A DNA stretch of 64,000 nucleotides, taken from positions 310,001-374,000 of the forward strand of contig CP038108.1 in NCBI GenBank assembly GCA_004519485.1, read 5' to 3'. A model generated the notes under the pieces. The model had not been told where the DNA came from. It saw nothing but the letters and a program-made list of their open reading frames with translations, and did no database searches. Position 1 is the first letter of the stretch, and every line of letters starts with the position of its first letter. Of the stretch, positions 20,575 through 31,296 are shown piece after piece. Source of the stretch: Nannochloropsis oceanica (taxonomy: Eukaryota > Sar > Eustigmatophyceae > Eustigmatales > Monodopsidaceae). A program made the position numbers and the translations under genes.

Positions 20575-22760
20575 TTACTGTCCTTGCGGCGCGGCAAGAA
20601 CTTCGACTTCCAATTGTTCGGGTGCGGGTCCACCGTTACCGGCCACTTCCACGGCAGCAGCGGCAGCCGCAGCAGCAGCCGCAGCAGCAGCAGCCGGAGG
20701 TAAGCCGTCGGATGGAACGGCTGGTGCATCAGAAGCAGCGGTGACAGCCGGGGGTACCACATCGGATGGAGGGGCTGGTGCATCAGTAGCAGCAGCGACT
20801 GGGGCCGCCACATCAGATGGAACGGCAGGTGCATCAGTAGCAGCAGCTGGAGGAAAGCCGTCGGATGGAGGGACTGGTGCATCAGTAGCAGCAGCCGGAG
20901 GTAAGCCGTCGGATGGAGGTGCTGGTTTATCCGTAGCAGCAGCCGGGATTGGCACGTCGGACGGAGGGACTGGTGCATCAGTAGCAGCAGCCGGAGGTAA
21001 GCCGTCAGATGGAGGGGCTGGTTTATCCGTAGCAGCAGCCGGGATTGGCACGTCGGATGGAACGGCTGGTGCATCAGTAGCAGCAGCTGGAGGTAAGCCA
21101 TCGGATGGAGGGGCTGGTGCATCAGTAGCAGCGGCCGGAGGTAAGCCGTCGGATGGAGGGGCTGGTGCATCAGTAGCAGGGACAGCAGGAACAGCTGGTG
21201 CATCAGTAGCAGCTGGAGCAGCTGGAGCAGCTGGAGCAGCTGGAGCAGCTGGAGCAGCTGGAGAAGCTGGAGTAGCTGGAGCAGCTGGAGAAGCTGGAGA
21301 AGCTGGAGTAGCAGGCTTGCCAGGTACCTCGTCCTTGGACACAGTCTTGCAGGCGATGCGTGTCGTCATGGTGGCCATGGGTATCAGCACGGAGATGAAA
21401 TTGGGGATGATTTGTGCACGCAAGGAGCCTTCGGCCTTAATTGCAGTGGTCATACCGTTAAGAGTGCAGTCGTCGGCAATATCGCGGACTTCCGGGAGGT
21501 TTGTGTGGATCTCGGCGTGGAGTTGGAATACCTGGGAGGAAGAGAGGGAGGGAGGGAAGAAGGATCACTACAAAAAAAGGTTGACGTCCCTTCCTGTCCT
21601 TTTCTATTCCTTTTCCTTGTACCTTGGATCCACGGGCGGGAATATTGACGATCCTTTCGTGCATGGCGGTACCGATATTGTGGTCTTGAAAGTCTGGAAA
21701 AAAGGAGGGAAGGACGGGGAAAGGAGGGGGGAAGGAGGAGCTGGTCAGAATCATTGGCGTCAGCTGACGGACAAATGAAAACACACACACACGAGATAGC
21801 CTCAAAACATGTGTGCAGGTACGGCAGGTACTAGAAGCCGGGATTTCAGACTCCCTAAAATGCATGAGGCCTAAGATTGTTGTGTGAGCAAAAATAGAAA
21901 CAGACCACCCCCAACCCCTTTCAGAGACTTTCTTGGCTCTACATCCACCCGACATGGTTTGGTAACGCACCCTTTAATTGCAGAGCCACGTCGCTGAATA
22001 ATAGGCGATAGTTGTTGGGGTTGACGACCTTCACACCGATGTCCTGTAGGGAAGAAGGCGAGCGGGAAAAATGGAGAGGGGAGAATTTATGCCTAGGCTT
22101 TGGAGTGCTTGGTAGCATGCAAGCATGCCGCCCAGCCGGCGGACATGGCTTCAATGACATTTTTTCACACCGTTTTGTAAACAATTATTCACTCTCCTGC
22201 GTGATGTAAAGCTTCTGTATTCTACACTTTTGAACAAAAACAAAAACAAAAAACTGACCCTTCCTGACCTCCCTTCCTACCCCTCCCCTCCCTTCCCTCC
22301 TTTCCCTCCTCCAATGACGTACCAAATCAAAATCCGTCGGCACAGACTGACCATCTATGGCGGGTAAACGAAAGGATGATCCACCTTTCTCGTACACCAC
22401 CGTCGGCATGTCAAACCAAATCACATGCTTGGCGACCAAAATGCCCACTACAATCAGGGTGACCGCCAGAAGGGCAAGCGTCCAGCCTAAGCACCGGCAA
22501 CATCGCGACTCACGAAAGGGTGTGACGGGAAACGTGGAGATATCGGTATCCCACGATTCTTTGGTGCGGGGCTCTGATTCTGTCGCGTCGTAAGACGAAG
22601 ACTCGTAGGAAGACGAGTCCTCATCGCTTCCGCTGCTGTCGCCTGAGGAGGAGGAGGAGGACGACGACGACGACGACGAGGACGAGGACGAGGGGGATTC
22701 TGGCTGTGCTTGCTCCAAGTCTTGGGGCCTCTCCAAGGGTGAGACCAAGGCGAGTGCCAT
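20575..22760 (-). CDS. LEA_2/WHy-type membrane protein with Ala/Pro repeat tail
   Basis: Four exons, 22760-22323, 22043-21971, 21693-21623 and 21531-20575, join in phase to a 512-residue protein. The N-terminus has a Ser/Asp/Glu-rich cytosolic segment, followed by one membrane helix LGWTLALLAVTLIVVGILVA. The outer domain resembles the LEA_2/WHy fold: VKVVNPNNYRLLFSDVALQL across exons 1-2, with an AsnPro-Asn-hydrophobic pattern typical of that family, then IPARGSK, VFQLHAEI and a closing strand. The last part is a long Ala/Pro/Asp repeat with unit AAATDAPAPPSDGLPP, suggesting an extracellular or wall-facing stalk. LEA_2 proteins are often stress-related or membrane-tethered in plants. Family assignment rests on the NPNNY region and topology and is moderate. 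Confidence 0.7.
20700..21190. repeat. 48-bp coding tandem repeat
   Basis: About ten copies of a 48-base unit, imperfect, encode (on the minus strand) 16-residue blocks of the type ATDAPxPPSDGxPPAA. Variants with KPAPPSD and VPIPAAA alternate, so higher-order duplications have occurred. To the right, at about 21200-21310, a 9-15 base GCTGGAGCA-type repeat follows. Such arrays commonly vary in copy number between strains. Confidence 0.85.
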
Positions 22761-23794
22761 GGTGCTGTGTCTTTGTTGTGTGGATGTGGATAGGGAACAA
22801 AGTGGGTGACGGGAGTTCCAAATAAATCAGAGTCCCTCTCGCCCCTGGCGGTCGGACAGTGATTGGACAGAGAGTTTGAGACTGGTGCTGCCACTAGGAC
22901 CAACAGAGACAGCGTGCTCCATCAATTGATGCCTAAAGAATGTCAAGGGTGCCTCTTGTCTCCGCATCCAAGCGAAAACTTCGGATGCTACCCGTACACG
23001 GAAAGCGACGCACGACCTGGGGAAGAAAAGCAAGGCCAACGAGAGGCGGCAGGGATCCTGGCAGGGATGCAGAGTCGATGGGCGGGTTTAGGGTGACATC
23101 AAGTATTGACCAAAGGGCGTAGGCATGGCCATTCTCATTTCTGTATTTGTGTGCCACAGTCCCATCGGTTTGTCTTTGAGTGTGGTTCCAAGAAATGTCA
23201 CGTGAAAAGAAAGCGACGCGTCCGGCGCGCGGCGCGAGAGCACAGCACATAGGAAAAAGGAACTAGAACTAAGTTCCTCAACCTTCTGGTCTGATACGCT
23301 ATGTTTGAGAGAAGCATCAATTTGCAGATCCGCATGTTTAGAGTTTTTAGACTTACTCCATGCTGCACACGCTCTACCGCTTAGCCATCTCGACGGCCTG
23401 CAATGTAAGCACGAGTGTACCTTTTGTGTGGGGGTCGTCGTCGGTTGTTCTCCTGTAACTACGCTCCAATAAGCAAAGCACTGCGCTTCCTTCCCTCTAG
23501 GCCAATCCTTCGCTACCCAGACCCAATATACACATACTCATGCTCATAAATATGCACATGCACACATGTCTCCTGGCATTTCCCGTGCCCTTCCACACTT
23601 CCACAGCACCGGGAGTGTGTCTGCGTTTTCCCCGCCTTGTTCGATTTTCTCAAAACATTAGCAGGATATACGCACCAAGCCTCGTTTGTAACCCTCCTAT
23701 TCATCTCAACCCCTTTTCTCTCCTTTCCCTCACATGCATCACCATTACAAAACGGCTCCGCCGCTCCCCGAGTCACCAATCCCAAGCAACAAAC
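22761..23794. promoter_or_regulatory. Divergent intergenic region with a tRNA box-A-like segment
   Basis: This 1-kb region lies between the divergent LEA_2-like and HMGB genes. On the minus strand at about 23365-23395 it contains a tRNA D-arm-like segment, GATGGCTAAGCGGTAGAGC, matching an internal box A, but no matching T-arm or acceptor half was found. The rest shows no coding signal. Promoters of both flanking genes must be here. Confidence 0.35.
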
Positions 23795-25061
23795 ATGCCC
23801 AAACGCGCTGCTGACGCGGACTTGGTCCAACCCAAGGGCGCCATGAATGCCTACATGCACTTCGCCACAAACCCCACCATTAAGGAGAGAGCCAAAGCAA
23901 AGCTTCCTACGGGAGCTTCGGTACGTATACATGGTAGGAATGAAAGGAGATGGCATGGAAGGAAGAGCGATGTGAAGGGAAGGTACGGCCATGATGGCAT
24001 TGGAAGACGGGTGACACCACACCCTCCACATGCCCTCTTCTTCCCTTGCCCTTAACCCCCCAAATCCACCCATAGATCAAGGACATCACCTCCAAATGCG
24101 GGCAGATGTGGCGAGAGATGTCGGATGAGGACAAGAAGGTACGCGCTCGTGCCTGACCTTCTTTTCTCTCATCCTCCTTTGTATTGCCAAACCCGCCCAC
24201 CTCGTCTTCCCTCCCTCTCCCGCATTTCTAACAATTGTTTGGCATGAACCTCATATTCTGTGTCTCCTCTTTGCTCCAGCCGTGGACCATCCGCGCGGAG
24301 GCCGACAAGGCCCGGCACGCCAAGGAGATGGAAGTCTTCGTCAAGGCGGGCGGGATGAAGAAGGAGCGGAAGAGCAAGAAGAGCAAGGCCAACCCTGCCA
24401 AGACTTCTATCAAAGGAAACGGTGGGAAGGGAGGGAATGAGAAGGAAGGGAAGGGGAAGGGGAGGGGGAAAGGGAAAGTGACTGTGGTGGCGAAATCTTC
24501 AAAAAAAAAGATGAAGGAGAGGGCAGCCCGGGACCTGACCAAGCCTGTGGCGCCCGGGAATGCTTTTGATCTCTTCGTGAAAGGCGAGTCCGAATCCGAG
24601 AGTCGGAAGGATGAATTTAAGAAGATGCTGAAGAAGGACGTCCGGGCGATGATGAAGAAGGAGTGGGACGAGATGGATGAGGAGGAGCATAAAGGTAATT
24701 AGGGGGGGAGGAGAGGATCCACACCCTTACCCACTCTATCACCCCCATTCTATCCATTTCCCCCCTCCTTTCCACTTCATCAGTGTGGAAGGATGCCGCC
24801 AAGACCGCCAACGAAGAGTACAAGACCGCTCTCGAGGCCTGGCAATGCAAGCAAGGTCCTCCTGCTGTCGTTCCTGTTTCCCCCGCAACAACCACTCGTG
24901 CGGCAGAGGGAGGCAAGGACGAGGGAGGGGAGGAAGAGGAAGATGATGAAATTGAGATGGAGGAGGAGGAGGAGGGGAAGGAGGAGGAGGAGGAGGAGGT
25001 GGTGGAGGAGGAGGAGGAGGAGGAGGAGGAGGGAGGCAAGGAAAAAGAGGTGGATACGTAA
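23795..25061 (+). CDS. HMGB-type DNA-bending protein, two HMG boxes and acidic tail
   Basis: An HMG-box chromatin protein in four exons: 23795-23920, 24076-24138, 24280-24694 and 24784-25061. Box 1 (from residue 11) has PKGAMNAYMHFATNP, then IKDITSKCGQMWREMSDEDK across introns 1-2 and PWTIRAEADKARHAKEM. A Lys/Gly-rich linker follows. The second, more divergent box begins KPVAPGNAFDLFVKGESE and continues past intron 3 to VWKDAAKTANEEYKTALEAW. The C-terminus is a long Glu run, as in HMGB1-like proteins, where it tempers DNA binding. The ATG of MPKRAADADLV starts the reading. Such proteins bend DNA without sequence specificity in the nucleus. Confidence 0.92.
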
Positions 25062-25704
25062 GGGGTGACAGTTGTTAGGCATTTCATGATACGTGTCTGA
25101 CACCAGCAATAATAGTTTGGTGTGATGAGAACAGAGGAAAAGAGAGTGCGTGCGCGCCATGCGTGAGTGAGTAGGAAAGAGAGAAGGTAAGAGGAGCTGC
25201 GACGAATCAGGAAGAGGGAGGGAGGGGATCTTTGCGCTGGACTTTGAAAGTTTTTCGGAAGAATCTTCGAAGCGGTCATTACCCCAAGAATACGCAGGAG
25301 CAGGATATATATATATAGAGAGAGAGAGGCAAGACGAGCGTGAGCCAATGTGAAAGAGAGTGATCTGTGTGAGAGAGAGGTACAGCAAGAGGCGGGCGGG
25401 GAAGGGAGAACCGCATGCCGTCATTTTGTGGTGTCAATTAGTTCATTTGTTCATGGGATTATACGTACAGTCACGTGTGACAGCAGCAGCAGCTACTGCT
25501 GCAGGAGAAGTGATTGTAGAAAACGAGAGAGGGGCGAGGGAAAGGTGCTGAAAGCGGCCAGACTTCGCAAGCACTAGTCCCTCTCAACATCACGATCAGA
25601 AACAGAAATGGAGGCAAGAGCTTCTCAGGAAGCCAACTAATCCACAATGGTGACTCTCAAATGTGCCTTCCTCTATTCACGTTTTCCTTCTTTGTTGTAT
25701 TGTG
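25062..25704. other. Spacer, GA-rich
   Basis: The 3' UTR of the HMGB gene should be at the left. The remainder is GA-rich with a short TATATA/GAGAGA tract near 25308-25330. No gene is supported. Confidence 0.5.
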
Positions 25705-26527
25705 TGGGAAGGAGCCAAGAACACCCTTGGCCCATGGGGGTCTGGGAGCAAAGACATCTTGATTTCTTTTTTGTAGTTTCCCACAATCCAAAACTATCGT
25801 GATCAATCTATCCCCATACAAGTGCTTACACAAGTGTGCTTCCCTTTAGGATTACACACGGGGGGAAGCCTTCCAACAACAAGTTGTTGCATCTGCCCGC
25901 AGGCCTAAAGTGCCTAGGGGGAAGACTCTGACAGGAAATATGCAGATAATGCCCAGCCAATCCAATAACGCGCGGAGTTGGAAGTGGAGATTTAGGGGGC
26001 CCAGCAGGAGGAGGTGGGGGGCCAGCAAAAGGAAGAGGAAGAAGAGGAGGACGACAAGAACATCAGCAGCGACAGCAGCAGCGACGGCAACAACAGCAAC
26101 AATAATAGCAGCCATGGCGTGCGTTCGCGGCCGAGGAGGCGCTGGAAGCAGAGGGGGAGGATCAGTAACAGGAGGAGGAGGAGGAGGCTGAGGCTGAGGC
26201 GGAGGCGGAGGAGGAAGGGAAAGGGGAGGAGGAGGCTGAGGCGGTGGAAGCAGAGGAGGCGAAGGAGGAGGCGGAGGAGAAGGCGTAGGAGAAGGACGAG
26301 ATGGACGAGAAGGTGGAGGAGGAGGAGGCGGAGGAGGAGGAGGAGGCCACGGGCGGGCCATCCGAGGACTGTACTGGTGTGACACCTGTGAACAATTCGT
26401 GTCCCGGGACGGCAATGGGGCACGTAACATCCTGCGGGTGTACAGGAGTATGCTCCGTGAAGAAGCTCGTCCCCATGATCTTCGGTTTGGTCAACCGCGG
26501 CAAGATATGCGGACACTCCATGTGTAG
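25705..26527 (+). mobile_element. Decayed Fanzor (eukaryotic TnpB-like nuclease) remnant
   Basis: The clearest part is a 51-codon frame at 26372-26527 reading YWCDTCEQFVSRDGNGARN followed by ILRVYRSML and EEARPHDLRF. A Cys-x2-Cys knuckle directly before RDxNGARNIL is the hallmark of the C-terminal zinc ribbon and RuvC-III motif of TnpB and Fanzor RNA-guided nucleases. Upstream, at about 25885-25915, the frame reads TTSCCICPQA, resembling the first ribbon half (TS..C..C), and at 25707-25762 a weaker candidate WEGAKNTLGPWG is present. Between them lie about 400 bases of GGA microsatellite. No intact nuclease frame exists, and the left boundary and termini are not determined. It looks old and broken. 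This is a DNA-transposon-associated family, not a host gene. Confidence 0.6.
25985..26350. repeat. GGA/GCA microsatellite
   Basis: An imperfect run of GGA/AGG triplets with an interval of CAGCAG/CAACAG (about 26066-26110). It yields long Arg-, Gly- or Pro-rich reading frames in all phases, none with coding character. It separates the two recognisable Fanzor blocks. Confidence 0.85.
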
Positions 26528-26860
26528 CCTTCCCGCTGAGCTCCTCTTTTATCCCCCTCCCCCTTCTCCTCCTGGTCCAGTATGGGCCGTCAGGGGACTT
26601 TGCCTGATCAAAAAACCTGTCAAAGCCGCTTGTAAAACTCGGACAAAAATAAGTGGTGAATATGCAAAAATTATTGTTGGAAGGCTCCCCCTCGTATGCA
26701 AGGTCCTAGAGGACGTCAGATTGCATGGGATAGATAGTTCTAGAGGGATGTAGGAACAAACAAAAAAAAGAACAAGTGCCCTTCGCGCCATGCACGCCAT
26801 GCCCTCCTGTACATATGCTCACTCACTCTCTTTTTGTGTCTCCTTTCGGCGCCTTCTGCC
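26528..26860. other. Short spacer
   Basis: Sequence between the Fanzor remnant and the next gene. It may include a 3' part of the element and the promoter of the gene to the right. No coding signal. Confidence 0.4.
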
Positions 26861-28060
26861 ATGCATGCTGAGCTTTCTATACCTTCTGCCACTCCCAGAA
26901 TCAAGTCCTCATCCAGCACTGCACCACACCACAATCCAACAGGCACGAGCCAAACGATGCCTTCTCCATCAAGCCCCATGCGGCACTACCAACATCATCA
27001 GCATCAGCACCTTCGTCGACAACGCTGCGTCGCATGGCCGCTCCTAGCCGCCGCCGCCGCCGCCTCATCCTCCAGCCTCCTCCTTACAGTTGAAGCGGTG
27101 GCCGCGGCAGCATCCGTGTCGTCCTTTCCTCCCGGTGCCCGCCGGGGTGCCCGTCGTCCTCTCCCTGTGCCGCCCACGGCAGCTGCACAAGAGCCAGGGC
27201 AAGCGGACCTGTACACAGGAGTGCCGTCTTCTTCCCCTCGTGATGGCGCCAATGAGCAGCAGGAGCACCAGCAATACCAGAATCAGCAGTACAACCAACA
27301 ACAGCAGGAAGCAAGGAGGGATGTAGGGCGGGAAGACGAAGATGCTTACGAGGAAAAACGCTTGCAGCTGCCGCCAGTGTCCCTGCTAGATGAGTACTTG
27401 CCTTTATTACTACAAGATATCCAGCGAGTCGATGATGAATTTGACGAAGAGCTCGAGCTCATGTTTGATAACTTGGGTGCGTCTTTGGGGTTTCCAATCC
27501 CACAGAAGATGGGTGGGCCTCTTCCGTCGTCGTCTGGTGCCCCTCTGCGTGGGAGAAACGAGATGAAGAAGAGGAAAAAACAGAAGGCGGCGGTGGATGA
27601 GGAAGTATTGTCGCCGGGGGGAAAGGAAAACAGCGGGACAAGTGGTGTGGAGGAGAAGGCGAGAGAGAAAGATGTACGAAGCGGGGTTATCACAATGAAG
27701 GCACTCGCTCGACAGCGTCGTCGCTCGGTCGGGGCTGCGGAGGCATCGTCTGTGTTAGAGGAGGGCGAAAACGAGGTGGAGATTTTGTCGACAAAAAGCA
27801 AAAAAGCAAAAAAACGCAGCAACATTGGCGACATCATCAGCAGCAGCAGCAGCGTAAAGAAGGGGAGGACGACGAGGAAGGACGGGAAGAGGGGAAGACT
27901 TGCTTTCGAGAGGAAGTCTCTCGCACAGCTGACAAGTTCGACGAGCACTAAGAAGAAGAGCAAAAAGGCTAGAAAGAACGCCGGCTTCCCGTCATCCCCC
28001 GCCTCTTCTCGCCGCCTCCTCTCCTCCTCTTCCTCTCACCACAATCTCCGCAAAAACAAG

Positions 28061-28105
<45 letters not shown>

Positions 28106-29455
28106 CAACAGCAGCAGCAGCAGCGATTTCGCCAGTCTTCCCTCCCCCTCACCCCCTCGCGTACCTCAGGCTGGGCGATGGCGGGCGCGTCTATCTCCGG
28201 CTTTGGGTGGGCTTGCTTAGCCGTACAAGAGATCCAAAATGCCGGTCTTCAGAGCCAATACAATTACCTTCTCAACCCTACACAGGTTCTTCTCAGCCTG
28301 ACTGTTGGGCCTGCTCTCATCTTCCTTCACGGGGGAAAGCAGCTCATCTACCCCTCCTCCCTCTCTGCCTCCTCTCCCCTCTCCCCACTCACCAATCATC
28401 GAGGCTCCTATTTTCTACTGGCCTTGACGTGGTTCTCCCTCGTTTTCGCTGCATTTGGCTTGCTAACCTTGGCACAGACTCGTCCTTCCTCCGTCATTGC
28501 AGTTGCCCTTCTAGTCCTCCCCCTCCTCCACAGCACCCCGCACACGCACAACCCCTCGTACACAGACGAAGACGAATATGAGGAGGAGGAGGAAGAGGGG
28601 AACGGAGACTCAACACCCTCCTCCCGGACCCGATCTTCTTCCAGCCTCATTTCCACCGGCGTTATCTCCGCCCTCCTCACCGTCGGTCTTCCTTTGAGCT
28701 TGACAGAGGCAGGGCTGCTCCTCCGTTCCTCCCCCCCTACCTCTACCTCGGGACATTCGTGGATTTGGAAATTGGGGTTTTTGGGACTGTCTGTTGGACT
28801 GAGCCAGATGTCAGTCACTACCTTTCGAGATGCCCAGGCACAGACGGAGGTATTGGGACAGGACGAGGAGGATGAGGAGGGGGGGATGGAGGAGGGGGAG
28901 ATGAGATTGAGTCGGGCAGGAAAACAAGTAAGGTTATTGGGAGCGTTGTCGACGCTGGCATTGTGTGTGGGGGGGATGGGGCCCGGGGTGGTGGTGGGCA
29001 GTTTGGTCCATTTGCTGGTGTTATCAAAATTATCGACGGGAGAGAGGGTGTGGGGGAGGGTGGGGAGGACGATGGCGGAGATGCAGGGAGGGGTATGGGC
29101 ATTGATGGCTTCATTGGTGGGGGAAGCGATGAGCTTGCCGGCTTTGGAAGGGGAGGAGGAGGTAGGGATACGGACAGAGAGGCTTGGGGGGAAGACGGAG
29201 GAGGATGAGAAAATGTATATGGAGGTGGAGGAGAAAGGCGTTGCCAATTTGGTGGCGGCTTTGAAGAAACAGCAGCTACGGCAAGAGGCCACCAAGGTCA
29301 AGAATGAGTACGAGCGATTATCATCCCCTTTATTCGCCTCCTCTCCTGTCTCGTCCTCCTCCACAGCGGTCAGCAGCAGCAGCAGCGGCAGCAGCCGCGG
29401 ATCATCAGAGGCGGAAGACGAGGAGCGCTTGGGCTTGCCGTTGCCTCCTTCTTGA
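26861..29455 (+). CDS. Unrecognised multi-pass protein with poly-Gln and plastid-like N-terminus
   Basis: I do not recognise this protein. The frame opens only with TTG before the ATG at 26861; a second in-frame ATG at 26978 starts MRHYQHHQHQH and would place a hydrophobic segment (WPLLAAAAAASSSSLLLTV) near the N-terminus. It ends in AASVSSFPPGARR, similar to the signal-peptide/Phe junction of stramenopile plastid presequences. A soluble charged region (about 120-400) includes LLQDIQRVDDEFDEELELMF, Lys-rich tracts and a poly-Gln run of about 25. Then about six membrane helices follow: GWAMAGASISGFGWACLAV, VLLSLTVGPALIFL, YFLLALTWFSLVFAAFGLL, VIAVALLVLPLL, GVISALLTVGLPLSL, and further hydrophobic stretches. 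No intron is needed. Plastid location is a guess from the N-terminus. Confidence 0.65.
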
Positions 29456-30026
29456 CACTATTCATAATGACTCAAAAGATAAGATAAAACAGTAACTAGG
29501 AGGAGAAAGACAGAGAGAAAAAGGCGCAGTCCAGTCTTATGTGTAATGTGATTTATTGTCGATTAAGGTCCCGATTTGAAATGGAAAGGGAAAAGAATGA
29601 AGATGGAAGGACGACAAACAGAAGAGATACTGAACTCGATTGTGCTATAGCAAGATATGACATTGCAAGCGTGGTTGGTCTACCTTTCCATCTCTGTTCA
29701 TAGGGTCAATCATTTTTATTCAATTTTTCAGCCTTAGAGCTAGACCCGCCTTCGTATCGCCACCTCGATCGGAAATCGGCATTCGATCAATGTATCTCAT
29801 TTGCCCTCCGCCCTCCTTCCTTACTTTACAATTATTTCCACCCGCTCAACATATACTGTTGGTCTGTCCTCCCTTCCACTCTCTACACTCGCTCACTTAT
29901 CATCGTATGCTCGACAGCGACAACCGCCTCCCCCCTCTGGACAGTCTGTCCGCCTCCCCATCCTCTTTCTATCTCCCCTCCGCGCCCTTTCCCGCTCTAT
30001 GCCTTCATTGTCCTGCCTAAGGAAGC
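29456..30026. other. Convergent 3' spacer
   Basis: This stretch lies between two converging genes and is AT-rich around 29530-29740. It should hold the two 3' UTRs. No gene is seen. Confidence 0.5.
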
Positions 30027-31248
30027 TTACGAGGCTGCGGTTGAAAGATCAGACAGATAAGAACAAGAGACGGTGGATGAAGACCTTTCCCCTACACGCC
30101 TTGTCCCTTCATAGGAAGACTCCGCAATGGTAGAAAGGTGAGAGGGCAAAGGCTGCAAGAGCGAGGAGGATTTGCGCCGACTCAGCTGGGGTATTATGTC
30201 ATTTAAGGAATCATCTGTTGAGCCCTTTCTTCCTTCTCCCTCTCCTCCTCCCCCCCTTTCACTTTCTCGCCGCTCCCGCGCTCCTTCCAGAATGACAAAT
30301 ACTACAAAAACGAAAACACTTAAGCCAAAAAAGAGTGCGAGCGCCCACAAAGCTGAAGTGGCTGAATATCTTGTAAACGCTGCAAATAAAAAAGTGGGCG
30401 CCCACTCCAACAATGCATTGAACGCTATAAAAAGCCCACAAACCTGCCCCACTCCAATACCCGCCGCGGCGAGTGATGGGTCGTGGGATGGAGTGTAGAA
30501 TTGCTGCTGCTGCGCGCCTCGCGGCCAAAGCATGCTTGCTAAAATCCCTTTTTCATAGGTGGAGACAAAGCCAAAGCAGAGACCACAGACGGATGCCAAT
30601 ATGTAGAGTGGTCCGAAGTCCCGTGAGGCGTCAATGGACAGGTTGCTGCTTTTGGCCACAATTGTCGGAGAAACAGCAAGGAGCACCGTCATGAGTGCCA
30701 AGGCGATAAGCAATGGCGCCTTTTCCGGGACATCAAGCGCGGTAGAGGATGAGCCAGACTCCGCAGAAGAAGACAAATGAGTATTTTGTTCCACGCGCGC
30801 AGCGGCGATGACCGCGCCAACAGCCGTGGCAGCTGAGACGGAGGAGGCGCGGCGGAAGCGAGAGGCTTCTCGTTGTTTTTGAACCCTTTTTTCGTTCGCA
30901 GAGAGAAAGGCTAAGGCCATTCCCATTCCTATTAAGGCAGCACCAAAAGCTATTATGACAGCTTTTGTAGCGACATTATTGTCTAGTTCCAGGTTGTGTA
31001 TGATATATGTGCTCCCGAGGTAGGCCAGGCACCGAAGGCCGGCCTGGTAGAACATGCGGAAAAACAAGAAGTGGACTAGTAAGGGAGGGCTCAAGACCAG
31101 GACACGAACAAGGGCTTTAGGAATTAGTGTGTTAAAGACTGCTGTCATGGTGCTAGTCCGCTGGTGCTGGTAGTGCTGGCACTGCTGGTGCTGCTGTTGC
31201 CTCAGCTGGTGTGGGTGGTTGCTCTGGTCGTCTCCTCCCCCGCGAGGC

Positions 31249-31296
<48 letters not shown>

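Noticed and set aside
20741-21778. 345-codon plus-strand Gly/Ala-rich frame
   Set aside because: Antisense image of the 48-bp repeat in the LEA_2-like gene, whose four exons join in phase on the other strand.
23365-23400. A functional tRNA gene
   Set aside because: Box A and D-arm are present but no T-arm or complementary acceptor half was found within 120 bases, so it is kept only as a finding.
25852-26516. Pro- and Leu-rich minus-strand frames over the GGA repeat
   Set aside because: All phases of a GGA repeat give open frames; composition is purely that of the repeat.
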